Part shown: piece after piece, positions 46,217-57,930 of the stretch
Layout of the letters: each line of letters opens with the position of its first letter
Numbering within the stretch: position 1 is the stretch's first letter
Source of the DNA: Paragonimus skrjabini miyazakii
Lineage: Eukaryota; Platyhelminthes; Trematoda; Plagiorchiida; Troglotrematidae
Direction of reading: 5' to 3'
Length of the DNA: 64,000 nucleotides
NCBI GenBank assembly: GCA_014338405.1
Contig: JTDE01000193.1
Coordinates: forward strand, 53,994 to 117,993
Program-made: the position numbers and the translations under genes
Notes under the pieces: model-generated
Seen by the model: the letters and a program-made list of their open reading frames with translations, nothing else
What the model was told of the DNA's origin: nothing
Databases searched by the model: none

Positions 46217-49200
46217 GTGTAGGGTTTTCGTCAAAATTAATTAGTGACGTAGATGCAGTCATTTACTCTGGAAGAAATGTAGTTGAATCTGAAATCCCAA
46301 GCTTTTGCTTAATTAGCTACGGACTCCCACTGGTAAGTGCAGCAGTTAGGTAGACAGAATTTCAGAAGAACGATACTGAAATCCGATAGGGCTATTATCT
46401 GTATCAATGCTTCGTAGTATAGCTGTTGAAGTAAGTAATTGGAGCGTGTTATCAAATTATTTTTGGTTATTGCTTGGATGAACACCATTTTGGTACGTTG
46501 TCACTGTGCTGACAGTGGCTTCGGTTTTGAGCCCACATGGAAGACCTAAACCTGAACAGTTTCGAGTCCCCACCAGGCAGCAAGTAGAAACGTTCGCAAA
46601 TGCAAGTGCAGGTCATGTTGTTAGATGCAACAACAAACTGCCAAAAGGTATTGAGCCCTAAGGTGTCCGGATGATGTGAAAGCTCTTCAGGCCTACTTAG
46701 CATGTCCATACCAATAACCCGTGTGTGCCATTCGGCAGGACCAGATAAAAGACAGGCGAATACATCAGCTGTATGCCGATCATTACCACGACAGTGACAA
46801 GCCGTCAATGAATTGAATAAACGATATCTGAGAAACTGGATGATCGATAGTTAAATGCGCATGTCATTGTTGAAATCTGCGAATGACATTTACTGCGTTA
46901 GGCACAATTTACAGAACCATCCACGGTAGAGCTTCGCCGAGGTATCCAGATCAGTAGCCCTCCCACATCTGGAAACGAAGTTACGCGTTTGTCATTCCTG
47001 CGTTAAAAATCACTACCTTGTTCAATAGCAAAAAGGAAAAAGGGTCATGGAGCGGAGAAAAATGCTCTAACCAAAGAAGTTGGCTACTTGAGGGCAATGC
47101 CCACTGGATTACTTACACCTGACATGAGTCCTCATCCTCACTGTTAAAACCCTTGAAAGTCATTCTAGTAGTGAGTACGAACGAGCACTCATATAACCAT
47201 TTGCTGAAAGGTAGTTATCCATTGGGTAGAATAATGTGTGTATTGAACCTCCTCATAATTATTATATGCTTATAACGCAGCAAGTTGATTAGCACTGTCG
47301 CTACGGTTAATTTCGACTAAGATTTTAATTCCCAAATTAATCAGTACATTCGTAAAAGAAAACCTGCAATACACTAAGTTATTTCCGTTGGATGTCTGTA
47401 AAATAGTGTTGTATTTATTCTCACTAAAGTAAACCAGCTTTGAGACTCATGTATTGATAATCAGCAGATGTCAAAGACGAAGGTGTACTTACTAAGCTGA
47501 ACAGCATACGCTTACACGTTGGTCCTTTATTTAACTGGTGATTGCTATGGTGACAGACGTTCAAGGCGAAGCTAACTTAAGATTCTGTCAGGCTGAACGT
47601 ATCTGCGACATGCGTTCAATATCCGTGTCTACCCCTGGCCACGGAACATTTGTCCGGTCGAATGTTCGTGTGAGCAAATTTCCAATGTGAACATTAGGAC
47701 GTTTTTATACTTTGCTTTACCAGTACCCCTTCGGAGTGCTTACCTGTGGCCCCAAGGAATCCACCAATTTTTCAAGCATGATTCGACATTCTGAGAGTAT
47801 AATGGCTTGAGTTTATTTCTATCATTCCCTATCCAAACCTCAGTGGCAAGAGTATACAGCCTTGATAAATTGGATATCTCTTAATTTCTATTTCCACTGC
47901 CAATTGATCGTTGTCTTCTATCAGAGAACTCAACATGATAAGTTCCGTCAGGCTTGGTTTACCGCCCGATATATCTCTTAGTAGTATCTTAGTGAAGGCA
48001 GTGGCACATGGGTCCTCTTTCCGTGTCACGTAAAAAACGATCATATATTCACAACTGTAACTTCAAGACACACCCCTACATATGAAAAAAATTCATCCCG
48101 AGGATGTTGCCTTCGCTTTATAACCCGCCTCTGCTTCACATTTTTACCAGAAAGATATTAACACTTCAAGTAACCCCGAATCCAATTGTTGAGGCCTATT
48201 TATCGTGTTTTGTGTAATGTTACTGGACATACCTGAAGGTACGGAAACGAAATATAAGGGTCAAATCAGCAATTTTATTCACGTCTTAGATATATGAGTG
48301 CTGACGGGGACCGATGGGCGGAATATCACCAACTAAGCACATTCAAAGATATTGTGTATTGTCATTGTGTTCTTCTGCAAAATATTTGATTCACAGTCTG
48401 CACAGTAGTGGTTGCTTATGGTGCGAACCTTGCATAATGGGCGAATATCCCCAGAAGTAATCTAAGATTTGGTCCTAATTCGTTGGCTTCGGAACTTGCA
48501 AACCTGTAAAATTTTCTCTCCAAAGAGATTTATCCCTTTATATTGGTGCAAGACTCCAGTAGGCCAGCATAAATCGTCGAAATAAACAGGTTCCCCAAAT
48601 TTATTACCACACTTTCTAGTGTTCATATCGTGTCTTATTAGTCAACAGTTTGCAATATATACGTATATATGTATGTATATACGAACCAATTCGGTATATT
48701 GGCATTAATGTTTTCTATGGATCATTGAATGATCGCTGGAGTTGAGTGAATACAGAGTGATAACTGGTTATTTTGAAATTGTCTAAAACGTTCAAGGATA
48801 GAGTAATCGTGGCCCAATTTTACAATTTCATTCATTCGATTATTTTATCCAATTTAACACGCTTCAGTTTCTCTCCAACTTAGATCTCATCATCTTTGCT
48901 AACGAAGGAGTTATCAGAGATCGGAGTTGTATTCCATAGTTTACTTAAATGGTTGTTAGTTCACTTAATAACTTTACAGGTAGTTAAAAATATGTATGTA
49001 CTGCATAACATTTAAGGGACAAGGTGAAAACAGACAGACGGCAGTCAATGAAGTCATTTTCAACCGGTTAGGCCTGAAACTATTCCTTCTGCCACTGTAT
49101 ACAGATTGTCTTCGTAAAAGTTGCACATCTCTATCACTGTAATTTAGAATCACAAGAAAGTCTGAGTTAGAATCTACAAAATTAATTTAGCAAACATTTC

Positions 49201-50449
49201 TCTCATCGAATTCTGTTTATATCAGATAGTTTGTGCACTTTCTATATTCAACTCGAATCCCCGTGTTACCTGGTTCATTTGGGGTCGTGAGAGAAACAGT
49301 GACTGTAACAGATGAGCAGACATTTTTAACATGTACTATTGAGGCTTTATGGTGGCAAAAAGAAGTCTTACAACTACCGTGGAGTAATCTTCTTCAATAA
49401 TGGACGCTACTGTCCAAGAAAAACATGTACGGCTTAAGAAGCGTTTTTCTTTAGGTACCCCCAAAAGAAGAGACAGACTATCGGAATAATTTAATCACTT
49501 CTGGGTCTAGCTGCTCTCAGCTATAAGGATGTTGACAGCCTGCCTACATCCAAACCTGTAAACAGTCTTTCAGTTGAGCGCAGCGAATAACGAATAGTGT
49601 GAATTCAATCGGCTACTTTGTTCTATCGTGCAATCTGAACAGCATGCTGATATAGGTATTGTTTAACTCAATCGGTGATATTTCACCGTTGTACATTGAC
49701 TGTTGAACTTTCAAAACATGGCGTATTTGAGATCTGTTCAATAGTATGCTTCCCTTTAGAAAGTATATGACATTTTGAATTACTAAGACCATCCTTGACA
49801 AAACCGAGGAAGTGATCACCAGGAGAGATTATACTGACGATTCTGACAATAAAACTTTATCAATCACGGTGTCACATTCAAATCCGCAGTTTTCCATGTG
49901 AATATCTGTAAATTTTACATCATGGTCTGTTAGGTAATCAGCCGTATGAACGACAGTGTATATGTGAATGGAGTACTTGCACAATCAACGGATTCGACTA
50001 GAACTCGGATGGCTGAATATACCGTTATTTATCAAGTGATGAAGTAGATTTTCCAAAAGCTGTATGCTGCCATGTTACCTGTCGGCAACCACCTATCCAT
50101 ATAGGCAACAAAATTCACTTGGGCTACTCGCACAGAAGCTGTTTAGTTCCAACAGATCTGTCCATGAAGCTCATCAGTTGGAAATTACAACATACTGTAC
50201 GATTAATATCGCCAAATTTGTGATTAGGTAACAGTATCAGTGCGAAAAGCTTGACCTAAATATCAGCTCCACCTACTGTACAACACTGTATGTGTGCGCT
50301 CCAAAAGCCATCCTTTAATCCAAGTGCCGCTTGATGGAGATAATTTTAACACTCCTAATCTAGGGGAAGCAATCGTTTTCGGGTTCCAGCATGTTGGAGC
50401 CTTTGCTAACGATCAAGGGATATAACAAATGTCATTATGATTAATACTT
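46217..50449 (+). other. Intron 7 segment: nothing recognised
   Basis: About 4.2 kb. Frames at 46467-46808 (minus, 113 codons) and 47829-48044 (minus) carry no motif I know. 48656-48682 is a short TA/TATG-rich tract. Confidence 0.4.
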
Positions 50450-51020
50450 GAGGTGGAAACACGAACATGGTTATCCCGCCGTGTGTTATGCCTCAGCAGC
50501 CAATATGACTTCTTGATAAAGGTTTACCTCTCCCTGTTCCACCTTTTCTCAGTGCTACCGGAAACATGGATGGAAGGGCTAGCAGAACCACTAACTGAGG
50601 TATTAAATCTTCTTCTAGACCAAGGCAAGCTGCTGAAGCCCTGGACGATCTAGACATTTCCTAATGCAGCAACTGCAATAAACATGTGAACTACGCAACA
50701 ATTGCATTATTATATGTTAACCTAAATGATCTTGAAGACATACTGGGTGACCATTTGAAGGCATATGCTGTACCCCGTAGGTTAATGCTTACTAATAAGC
50801 GTAGACATCAAAATGTTTTTCATATCCAGTGAACCTATTTGAAACCGGGTAACAATGAAACAAAACCACTGGTGGAAGTAAGCCAACAGGTCCTACGTTT
50901 TTGGATTTTGCTATAGTCGTTGACAGAGGAACTGACGCGGCTTTTTGTGCAACAACTCACTGATAGGATGTCAGTGGTAGTTTAAATTTGAAGTGCATAC
51001 ACTATCTGAAAGACCGGTAT
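50450..51020 (+). pseudogene. LINE reverse-transcriptase fragment, CR1/jockey-like (tentative)
   Basis: LPETWMEGLAEPLTEVLNLL followed by GKLLKPWT matches the RT stretch before motif 1 in CR1-type LINEs (L...A-x-P-L-x-x-x-x-N...G-x-x-P-x-x-W). Downstream, in other frames, DILGDHLKAY (like the L-x-DH-L/I-x-x-Y segment) and LDFAIVVDRG (like LDFxKAFD, motif A) follow in the right order. Stops between the pieces. Weak but ordered. Confidence 0.5.
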
Positions 51021-51261
51021 TTCATCACAATGGTAATGAAGTTTGAAACACTGAATTCCTTTTAACCACTTCATTAGAGCAGAAAAAAGAAGACATACTG
51101 CGACATTAGAAGTGAAAAGGTGTTTTGGCGAACAGTCTGTTTTCGGTTATTCATCATCGGGCCGATTACATAACATTTTATATCATCATGGTTGTCAAGC
51201 GAGCAAAGTCAAAGGCAATTAGTCATGCAATTATATCACGCAGTTGTAAACTGGAGGGCAA

Positions 51262-51816
51262 TTAGGTGACAAAATTGACCTCCGGTGATGTCGAGTCGGT
51301 AACGGGCGGCCATGGTAATCGTAGGGCTTGCACAAATTTCTTCTGAGCGCACAACTGTGGATTGCGCAACCGAATTCCGATCGCTTCCGCGGTGGCCAGA
51401 ATACCAAATTTGACTCCTCTGGATTGACGACTGGGCAAGCGGTAAATGGGCTGGAAAGCTACTTCTGGTGAGACTTGGTGGTCTGAGTCAACAAGGTGCG
51501 CCAGAATTGCACTCGAAATCGACTTCATCCGGCCCTTAGTCAGCCATGTGGGGTGGTGCTCACGTATCCTCTGAGAAAGACGCCTGGTTGTGCGACCGAC
51601 GTAACCTGCTTCACAGGAGCATGTGAAAGAGTAAACACAAAATGAGGTTACACATTTAGGCAACGTATCTTTGAGTTGTACGTTAAATACCGAGTCGGAT
51701 CTGAACGAGATTCGCAGTTGTGCCGCGCTGTAGGTCTTTTCAATTGCGTTACTTATTCTGCGAGTCACCAGTTCAGCCAACGCCTCGCCTTTGTAGTCTA
51801 GCGTCATATAAACCAA
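51262..51816 (-). pseudogene. Penelope-like GIY-YIG endonuclease domain (copy D)
   Basis: 184 open codons. Residues 61-77 hold VYSFTCSCEAGYVGRTT, where VYSF and YVGR stand for GIY and YIG; R82-E86-H87 region RIREHH; SSAILAHLVDSDH; E144 in TAEA; ends RLPWPPV. The endonuclease nicks the target for priming. One frame off from the RT segment because of the A-run shift near 51820. Confidence 0.9.
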
Positions 51817-52045
51817 CTTTTTTTCCCGCAGATGGGAGCTTAATCTTCGGTTCTGTCAGTTTCATATGTCTACCTACGAAGTTTACAGAATAGGCGTTCT
51901 CTGCGAAAATCCGCCGTAGAAACACCATTTCTGCATCAATCGTGTCATCAGTACATATCCTCATAGCTCTGTAGGTTAAACTGCGAACGAGGTTCCTCTT
52001 CTGTTTCAGGGGTACGTAACTGAGAAAGTGAGTATACTGGCCGTT

Positions 52046-52561
52046 TCAAGTCCCCTTCCTGTGAATACTCCTCTGAACTGAACCATCTGTACGACGATTC
52101 AATGCTACATCCAAAAAGGATATTTGTCCATCTTTCTCGGCCTCAAGTGTAAAGTTGAGATTAGGGTGTGCTGTGTTCGCCTCAACAAGTAGGCTATTCA
52201 GATCCACAGTTTCGTCAACTACACGGATTATATCATCCATGTACCTCTTGTAGAAAGTGCAGTTGTTAATAAACCCACGAAGCGTAGTTCTTTCTAACAT
52301 TACCGTGAAGATTTCTGCCAACAGTGGGCCTAACGGTGACCCCATTGCAACGCCGTCCTTCTGACGGTACCTTTTCCCATCAATTTGAAATTGTACGGTC
52401 TGTGTACATGTTAATATCAGCTTCTTGAGCGTGTCCACGGGTGAGCCCACATTTAAACCTTCTGAACGAATATACCCACAGAGGTAATCAACGGTTTCCA
52501 CGAGTGGTACATTCGTGAACAGGGAGCAAACATCAAGGGAAAACACCTTCTTGTTTTCCAC
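52046..52561 (-). pseudogene. Penelope-like RT catalytic core (copy D)
   Basis: A 171-codon open stretch with all RT catalytic parts: SLDVCSLFTNV, KDGVAMGSPLGPLLAE and YMDD. RT copies element RNA into DNA at the target site. It is in the same frame as the preceding segment at 52637-52921, separated by one stop. The methionine at its start is not a true start. Confidence 0.9.
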
Positions 52562-53139
52562 ACTCAGCGACCGAATAGAATCGACGAACTCAAACGTATC
52601 TTTCAGTGAATGTACTGCGATGTTCTTCTGAACGGGTTATAGCAACTCTGTTAGCCACTGTGCCATCGAATGGTATGGAGAATTACACATATCCAGAATC
52701 GGGCGTAATGGCCATCCTTCCTTGTGAACCTTCGGTAAACCATACAGTCTGGGTATTATGGTTCCAGTTGGTCGAATTCGTTCAAATGTCGCGGAGTCTA
52801 TCAAACCCTGTTGTTTGAGGTCTCTTACAGTTCTAGAAATGTTTTTCTCGATCGCATTGGTCCTATCTTTTTCGTTTTGCAAGTTACTGAATTTAGAAGA
52901 ATCATTCAAGATATCTGTCATTTTTTTTCAGGTAAGTCGATCTGTCCATCAAAACAATTCCTGCACCCTTGTCAGGCTTCGACAACAGAATATTATTATC
53001 TCTTCTCAAATCGTTTAGCTCTTGAATATGGCGTTTCGTCATATGTTAACATTTCAATTACTCTCATCGGTCGCAAACGCAAAACATGCAAGTTATATAC
53101 ACCATACAGTTAAGGACAGACAGAGATTAGACACGCATA

Positions 53140-53640
53140 CAAGCACACCAAGTATTATGTAATCGCGACCATGGCAACCCGATAGGTTATCTCAACCATT
53201 TTTGTGCACACAACGTCGGCTGGTAAGTTCGCATGAGCATCGCTTCACAGAAAGCTAATAGCTTCGGATTTCGATTACGCAACAGTATTTTGAATGAGTT
53301 TAATAGGTCAACTTGGTGATATGTTGTCATGAGGTGTTTGGCCAACTATGACGTTGGGTTTCAAGGCGCCAGTGCAACAAGTTGAGGCTGGTGCGTCATC
53401 TGATGTTTCAACCACTTCGGAATTTGTTCGGCGACTGGCTGAGATAGTTGTCGATCTGTTCTACCTATGTAAACTGACTGATGAAAGTAAATGAAATGTT
53501 AACATATCGCAATATGTCTTCTTTGTGCTCTAATAGTGGTGATGATGTACTCTGTGATCAGCATACTAGAACTGGCGTAGTGTCTGAGGGTTTAATTTTA
53601 GGTCTCCCGTTGTGCTCTTTGAAATACTATGGCTGACAGC
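53140..53640 (-). pseudogene. Second Penelope-like GIY-YIG tail (copy E), directly behind copy D
   Basis: Minus strand, near 53475 downwards: VYIGRTDRQLSQPVAEQIPK, then AKHLMTTYHQVDLLNSFKIL, then NRNPKLLAFCEAM and PTLCAQK, and LPWS near 53170. This is a full but frame-broken GIY-YIG domain of another subfamily, closer to fragments A and B (YIGRTDR, NRNPKLL) than to D (YVGRTTR). Same strand as D and ends about 100 bases before D begins. Confidence 0.72.
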
Positions 53641-55579
53641 CTCCTTGGTACTGTTGTACGCAGACAACATGAAAATGTAGAAACTAGTAGATGCTACTAC
53701 TGGATGAGGGAAACGCCCCAGTGCAATCTTGACAGTTTGTTTGTTTCAGCCACAATCAATCGGCTTCCATTCAACCCGTCTAATAATAAATTAGTCCACA
53801 TTGAGGAGTCGATGCGCAACGATTACATTTTAGGTTTCGAAACACTGGCTACCATATGTGATTAACAAGACCTAGGTATAGGTGTTCCAGAAGAACTTAG
53901 TCGTCTAGCATGTGCGCCTTGGTGACAAGGAAATTCAGCATGACTGTTCGGATGCTAACCCGTTAGTTTCGGACCCTCCGGCTACACAGCTTTACCTTGA
54001 GGTTCGAGTTAGTGGTATGCCATCAAACTGAGTAACATATCCAAGCTTGTAAACCATTTCTTATAGAAAGACATTCGTCCACTTTTGATTCCATTGAACA
54101 GCCTCGCCCATTGACAAACCAGACTGACCACACTATGGATGCGAACAATGAAAATTCTAGATTGTGAGGAGATTGTAGAAGTTATGATTTGTTATAGTGG
54201 ATATTTACCTTCAGATTTCCCATCTGGTAAACCTTGTTTATGACGCAGGATTTCGGGGAGACGACGGTCATCAAGTTGTATATCGTCAAGTGTCTGACAC
54301 TTGTCTGCATGTTATTGGGTCATATGATTCAGCATTTTCGATTCCAAATGGCCGGATGGAGTGACTTTGTGGGAATAGAGTCTTACTTACAATTTTATGT
54401 AATTGTTGGTTGACGTAATCCATCGTAGTGGCCTACTTAGTAATAGAAATTTTCAGGAAAATATGTTCTGTCTGAATGAACACACCAGTTGGGGTCCACC
54501 TGCTCCAAACTGTGATGTTTACGTAATAGTGTTGACATGTATTCTACCACAATGTTGCCGTCATCATTGACATTATGATCTATAGTTAGTGGAATATAAT
54601 CCTGGTCCTGTTGTCAGATGAGCGTGTTAAATATCTCTGATTCTGGTGCTCTTTTTCACCGAAATTTCAATCTATGATAGCGTGAGTATCCACCAACAAA
54701 AACGATATCTGGACGTGGGATAATGGATAAAAACTACATCCTACTTTAAGTCATCGTTGGTGAGAACATACACACAATTTTATTTAAAAATACTTGTAAA
54801 ACCCGCGTCCTTTGATTTCGTTAGTGTGTTCTTTTTCTTGCTTCTGCGCGGATCCGAGTGCTCTTGCGGTATTGTCTGTTCAAGGGTAACATTCAACTGA
54901 GGCATGTAGTTGGCTGAGTGTGTGGATATGATCGCGTTTTTGTCAATGCGCATTTTAAACTGGCTTGGTTGTCAGACGAATACTGCTTCAATCCGGAAGG
55001 CTATGCTGACTAGGATTTCACTGCTACCAGGTTCAACTATGTCAGAGAAGCCAACTTTGGGACAAACCAGACAAAATGCAGTCCAGCTGGTAAACTTGGT
55101 CGTCACATTACTGACTACATAATATTTTTTAGGCAACGAGGCACAAACCTGGGATTGTATAGCAGACTTATAATAATAACTGCAGCGGCCACAATAATGA
55201 GCGGATTAGGAGAGGTGTCCCCAAACAAAGAGCATTCTGACCGCCTAACGGTTAACCGTAACGGTCTGTGTATGATTCTGCACAGTCGAATATCCTTCAC
55301 CAATGCTTAGAAGCTTGACGTGGCTTCCAGTACACCTATTACGCCCAGAAATGAACGAAATGTTCTGTGAACGGTTTATTCACCAAGCCCTTAAGCTTGG
55401 GTGGCCTTTGATGTCGAGTGAATCAGACTTTTCTACCAGAGGCTCTCGGAGAGGCCCAACAAGAAACCCTATTTCCTTATGACTCTTGCATCGAACCGTT
55501 AATTCAAAGACTCTAACTGTGACTTCTCCAGTCTAGTGCAGACATAACAGCAAGATACCCCCGTGGAAATTGGACTTTG
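53641..55579 (+). other. Intron 7 segment: nothing recognised
   Basis: 53629-53865 is open for 78 codons without a known motif. 55115-55579 may be untranslated 5' sequence of the LINE that follows. Confidence 0.4.
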
Positions 55580-57930
55580 TTCACTGGGACATGGAATGTG
55601 CATGTGCTGCTGCATCGTTGTAACACCGACCGGCCGGAACTTTACACAGTCCTCATGCCATCGATTTTTCAGCCTCGAGTGAGACAAACCTGCAAACTAG
55701 GGTAAGCTCCGAAAAGCAGACGTTGGATACTCCTTCTACTGATTCGATTATCCAGTCCCAGTTGCTCGGGAGCACGGCGTCTGTTTCACACGGGCTGATC
55801 GCATCAATTCTTTGATCAGAAGTGGTCCACTCCGCATTAGCTCTGTAACCAAGTACATGCAACTGCGACTTGATTAATGTAAGTCTGCTACATTTTAAGT
55901 GTCTATGGAATAGCTAGGTGTTGCGCAGATGATACAAGAGTCAAGTAATATGATCAACTCTCCACCGCAATTCACTCGATACCAGTAAGTGATTGACTGT
56001 TTGTTCTGAGGGACGTCAACGCGCGAGTTGTGCGAAGCTCAGCGGCCTGGCGAGGATTACTGGGACCTACTGAAAGTGATGCAGTCAGTAAGAATGGTGA
56101 GTGTCTTTTCCGAATGTGCATCACTCGCGAGTTGGCTTTTGCAAACACCCGACTTCAACTGGATACGAACGATATCACGAAATGGACTCACCTACGAAGC
56201 AGTGGTCACGTGATCATGTAACGACGCAACGCCGGCGAAGTACGTAGCCCTTGAACAATACGAGGGACTGAATGCAGTACAGACCATAGGTTAGTCAATA
56301 ACAAAATTTTGTTCCCGTTCACAAGCTTGATTATTGTAGATCAGCCGGACAACGGCAAAAACTAGATGTCCAACAACTGTATAAATCGAAGAGGAAAATA
56401 CGATATTGGCATGCAGAAAGACATTTCTGTTTCCATAACCCTTGACCGTATGCGGTAACCCCGAAAGAACAGATTACGTTTGCAAGCACTGCGACTACAT
56501 GGGATTTTTGGCCCATCTGTCCAGCCTACTAAAGCACTGACTGACGGCGACTCTTGCGTTCCGTGTATTAAACCGCAGGATATAGCACAAGTTTGGCAGC
56601 CTACTGAAGTGGTCAGCTATCATCGACTGCGTGTCCGTAAATTGGTTGTCAAAACATGATGTCAAAGCATCAATTTATCTCACCCCAAACGTAATAGAGG
56701 TGCAAACAGCTACTGGACAACTGGGAAACAGAAGAGCAGCATGTGGAGATGCGTCAGTAGGGGAATTTCTGAAGCATGTCGGCTCAGGTTTGGAGCGTAC
56801 TTTTCTCCAGTTGGTCAACTCCGCCTGAGAATAGGAAGTAGTCTTTCTAGAGTTCATTGTTGCCCTGATCGTGCTTTTGTTTAAAGATATGGAGGTTAAA
56901 TAAAACACCGATATTTATCTGGGCACCATTCTGACGTGCCGAGCTGAGTAGTTGCTAGCAATAAACCTGCCGATCTAATTGGAAGCAAAATTTTGGAAAT
57001 CAGTTTTTCCAGGGGGAGACATGTTGTTCACTGCTGGACAGATCCAGGAGAGTTGTTGTGAACGCAACCAACCCCTGTGTACCCTATTTGTGGATGTCAC
57101 CTCAGCGTTCGATTCCCTGAGTCATGAGGCATTACGGACGGTGCTTGATAAATTTGGACACTCGTAGATTCGTTAATCTGATTGGAATACTGATGCCGAA
57201 GGCGTTGTAGTGTGAATCGGCATCTGATGGTTTTAACATTTTTACTTGCGTGAAGTAGGATTGTGCCCCACCCCAACCCTGTTTAGATTATATTTGACCG
57301 CAACGTTAGCAGGTACACTTAAGAACCAGGGGGAGGATATAGCATTTAAATACCGCACGGATGGCCGCTTGTTGAATATTCGACGTTTCTGTCCCAACTC
57401 GATTACATAATTCGACAATGCGCATACTGTGGTTTGGAGTAGACAGTACGAGATTTGCAAACGGCAAACAGAAGCTTCAGCAACTGGTCACGACTTTTTC
57501 ATCACGGCATGCAAATTTGATGTGAATATTAACAGGGTTATGATGTTTTCTTTCCTTCTGCCTACTCCTGGCAGACCTGCTCTATCCTTCCCTGAAATCA
57601 GCGCCGACGGAGACATTGTGGATAACTGCACAGACATGTGCTACTTGTTTATCAATCTCTTGAGAGTTGTGAGTTGGTGTGGAGAGGGTTAATGCTAATT
57701 TCCGACGACTTCAAAGAGGTGTACAGAAGAACCGCAACCCGAAGATGAAAACAAAGTTGCCCTTCTTTTGTTTGATTATGCTGCTTACGCTGTTGTAAGG
57801 TAGTGAAACTTGGACACTGTAACAATACAATATGGGATACCTAGACTGCTTCCATCTACAATGTCTAAAGTGCATCCTGGGTACTTGGCGTTCAGAAACT
57901 GTTCAGACCACTGAAGTACTCTGTCGTTCT
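55580..57930 (+). pseudogene. Non-LTR retrotransposon (LINE), endonuclease plus RT, heavily decayed
   Basis: In order on the plus strand across several frames: TWNVHVLLHRCNTDRPE (55588), the usual GTWNVRTL...RPE opening of the APE-type endonuclease; NARVVRSSAAWRGLLGP (56015) for GDFNARVG...W-G-x-x-GP; NTRLQLDTNDITKWTHLRSS (56150) for the T-W-x-H-P-R-S segment; STDHRLV (56285) for the catalytic DH; EVQTATGQLGNRRAACGD (56700) and HVGSGLERTFLQL for RT motif 1-2; MLFTAGQIQESCCERNQPLC and LFVDVTSAFDSLSHEAL (57020-57130) for motif A; TDGRLLNIRRF (57358); GSETWTL and FHLQCLKCILGTW (57805-57890) at the RT end. The FADD active-site box is not recognisable. Type RTE or CR1 left open. Confidence 0.85.

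Larger units (their letters stand above)
51262..53040 (-). mobile_element. Penelope-like element copy D (RT plus GIY-YIG, nearly intact)
   Basis: Minus strand, read downwards. 53010-52925: LLSKPDKGAGIVLMDRSTYL (fingers). 52921-52637: RPTGTIIPRLYGLPKVHKEG and LRPILDMCNS. 52561-52046: FSLDVCSLFTNVPL (motif A), DGVAMGSPLGPLLAEIF (motif B), YKRYMDDIIRV (active site YMDD, residues 107-110 of that frame), ISFLDVALNR. 51816-51262: linker LDYKGEALAELVTRR, then VYSFTCSCEAGYVGRTTRRL (GIY-YIG motif), SSAILAHLVDSDH, TAEAIGI with the catalytic Glu, ending LRLPWP. Lesions: a frameshift in an A run near 52925, an in-frame stop at about 52623, a Trp-to-stop at 52045, and a frameshift in another A run near 51820. 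Far younger than copies A, C and F. Confidence 0.93.

Noticed and set aside
45907..46353. 148-codon plus-strand open frame
   Set aside because: Lies across a reverse-oriented Gypsy LTR; no protein motif.
46467..46808. 113-codon minus-strand frame with several Cys and His
   Set aside because: Cys/His spacing does not match a zinc-finger pattern and no neighbouring element explains it.
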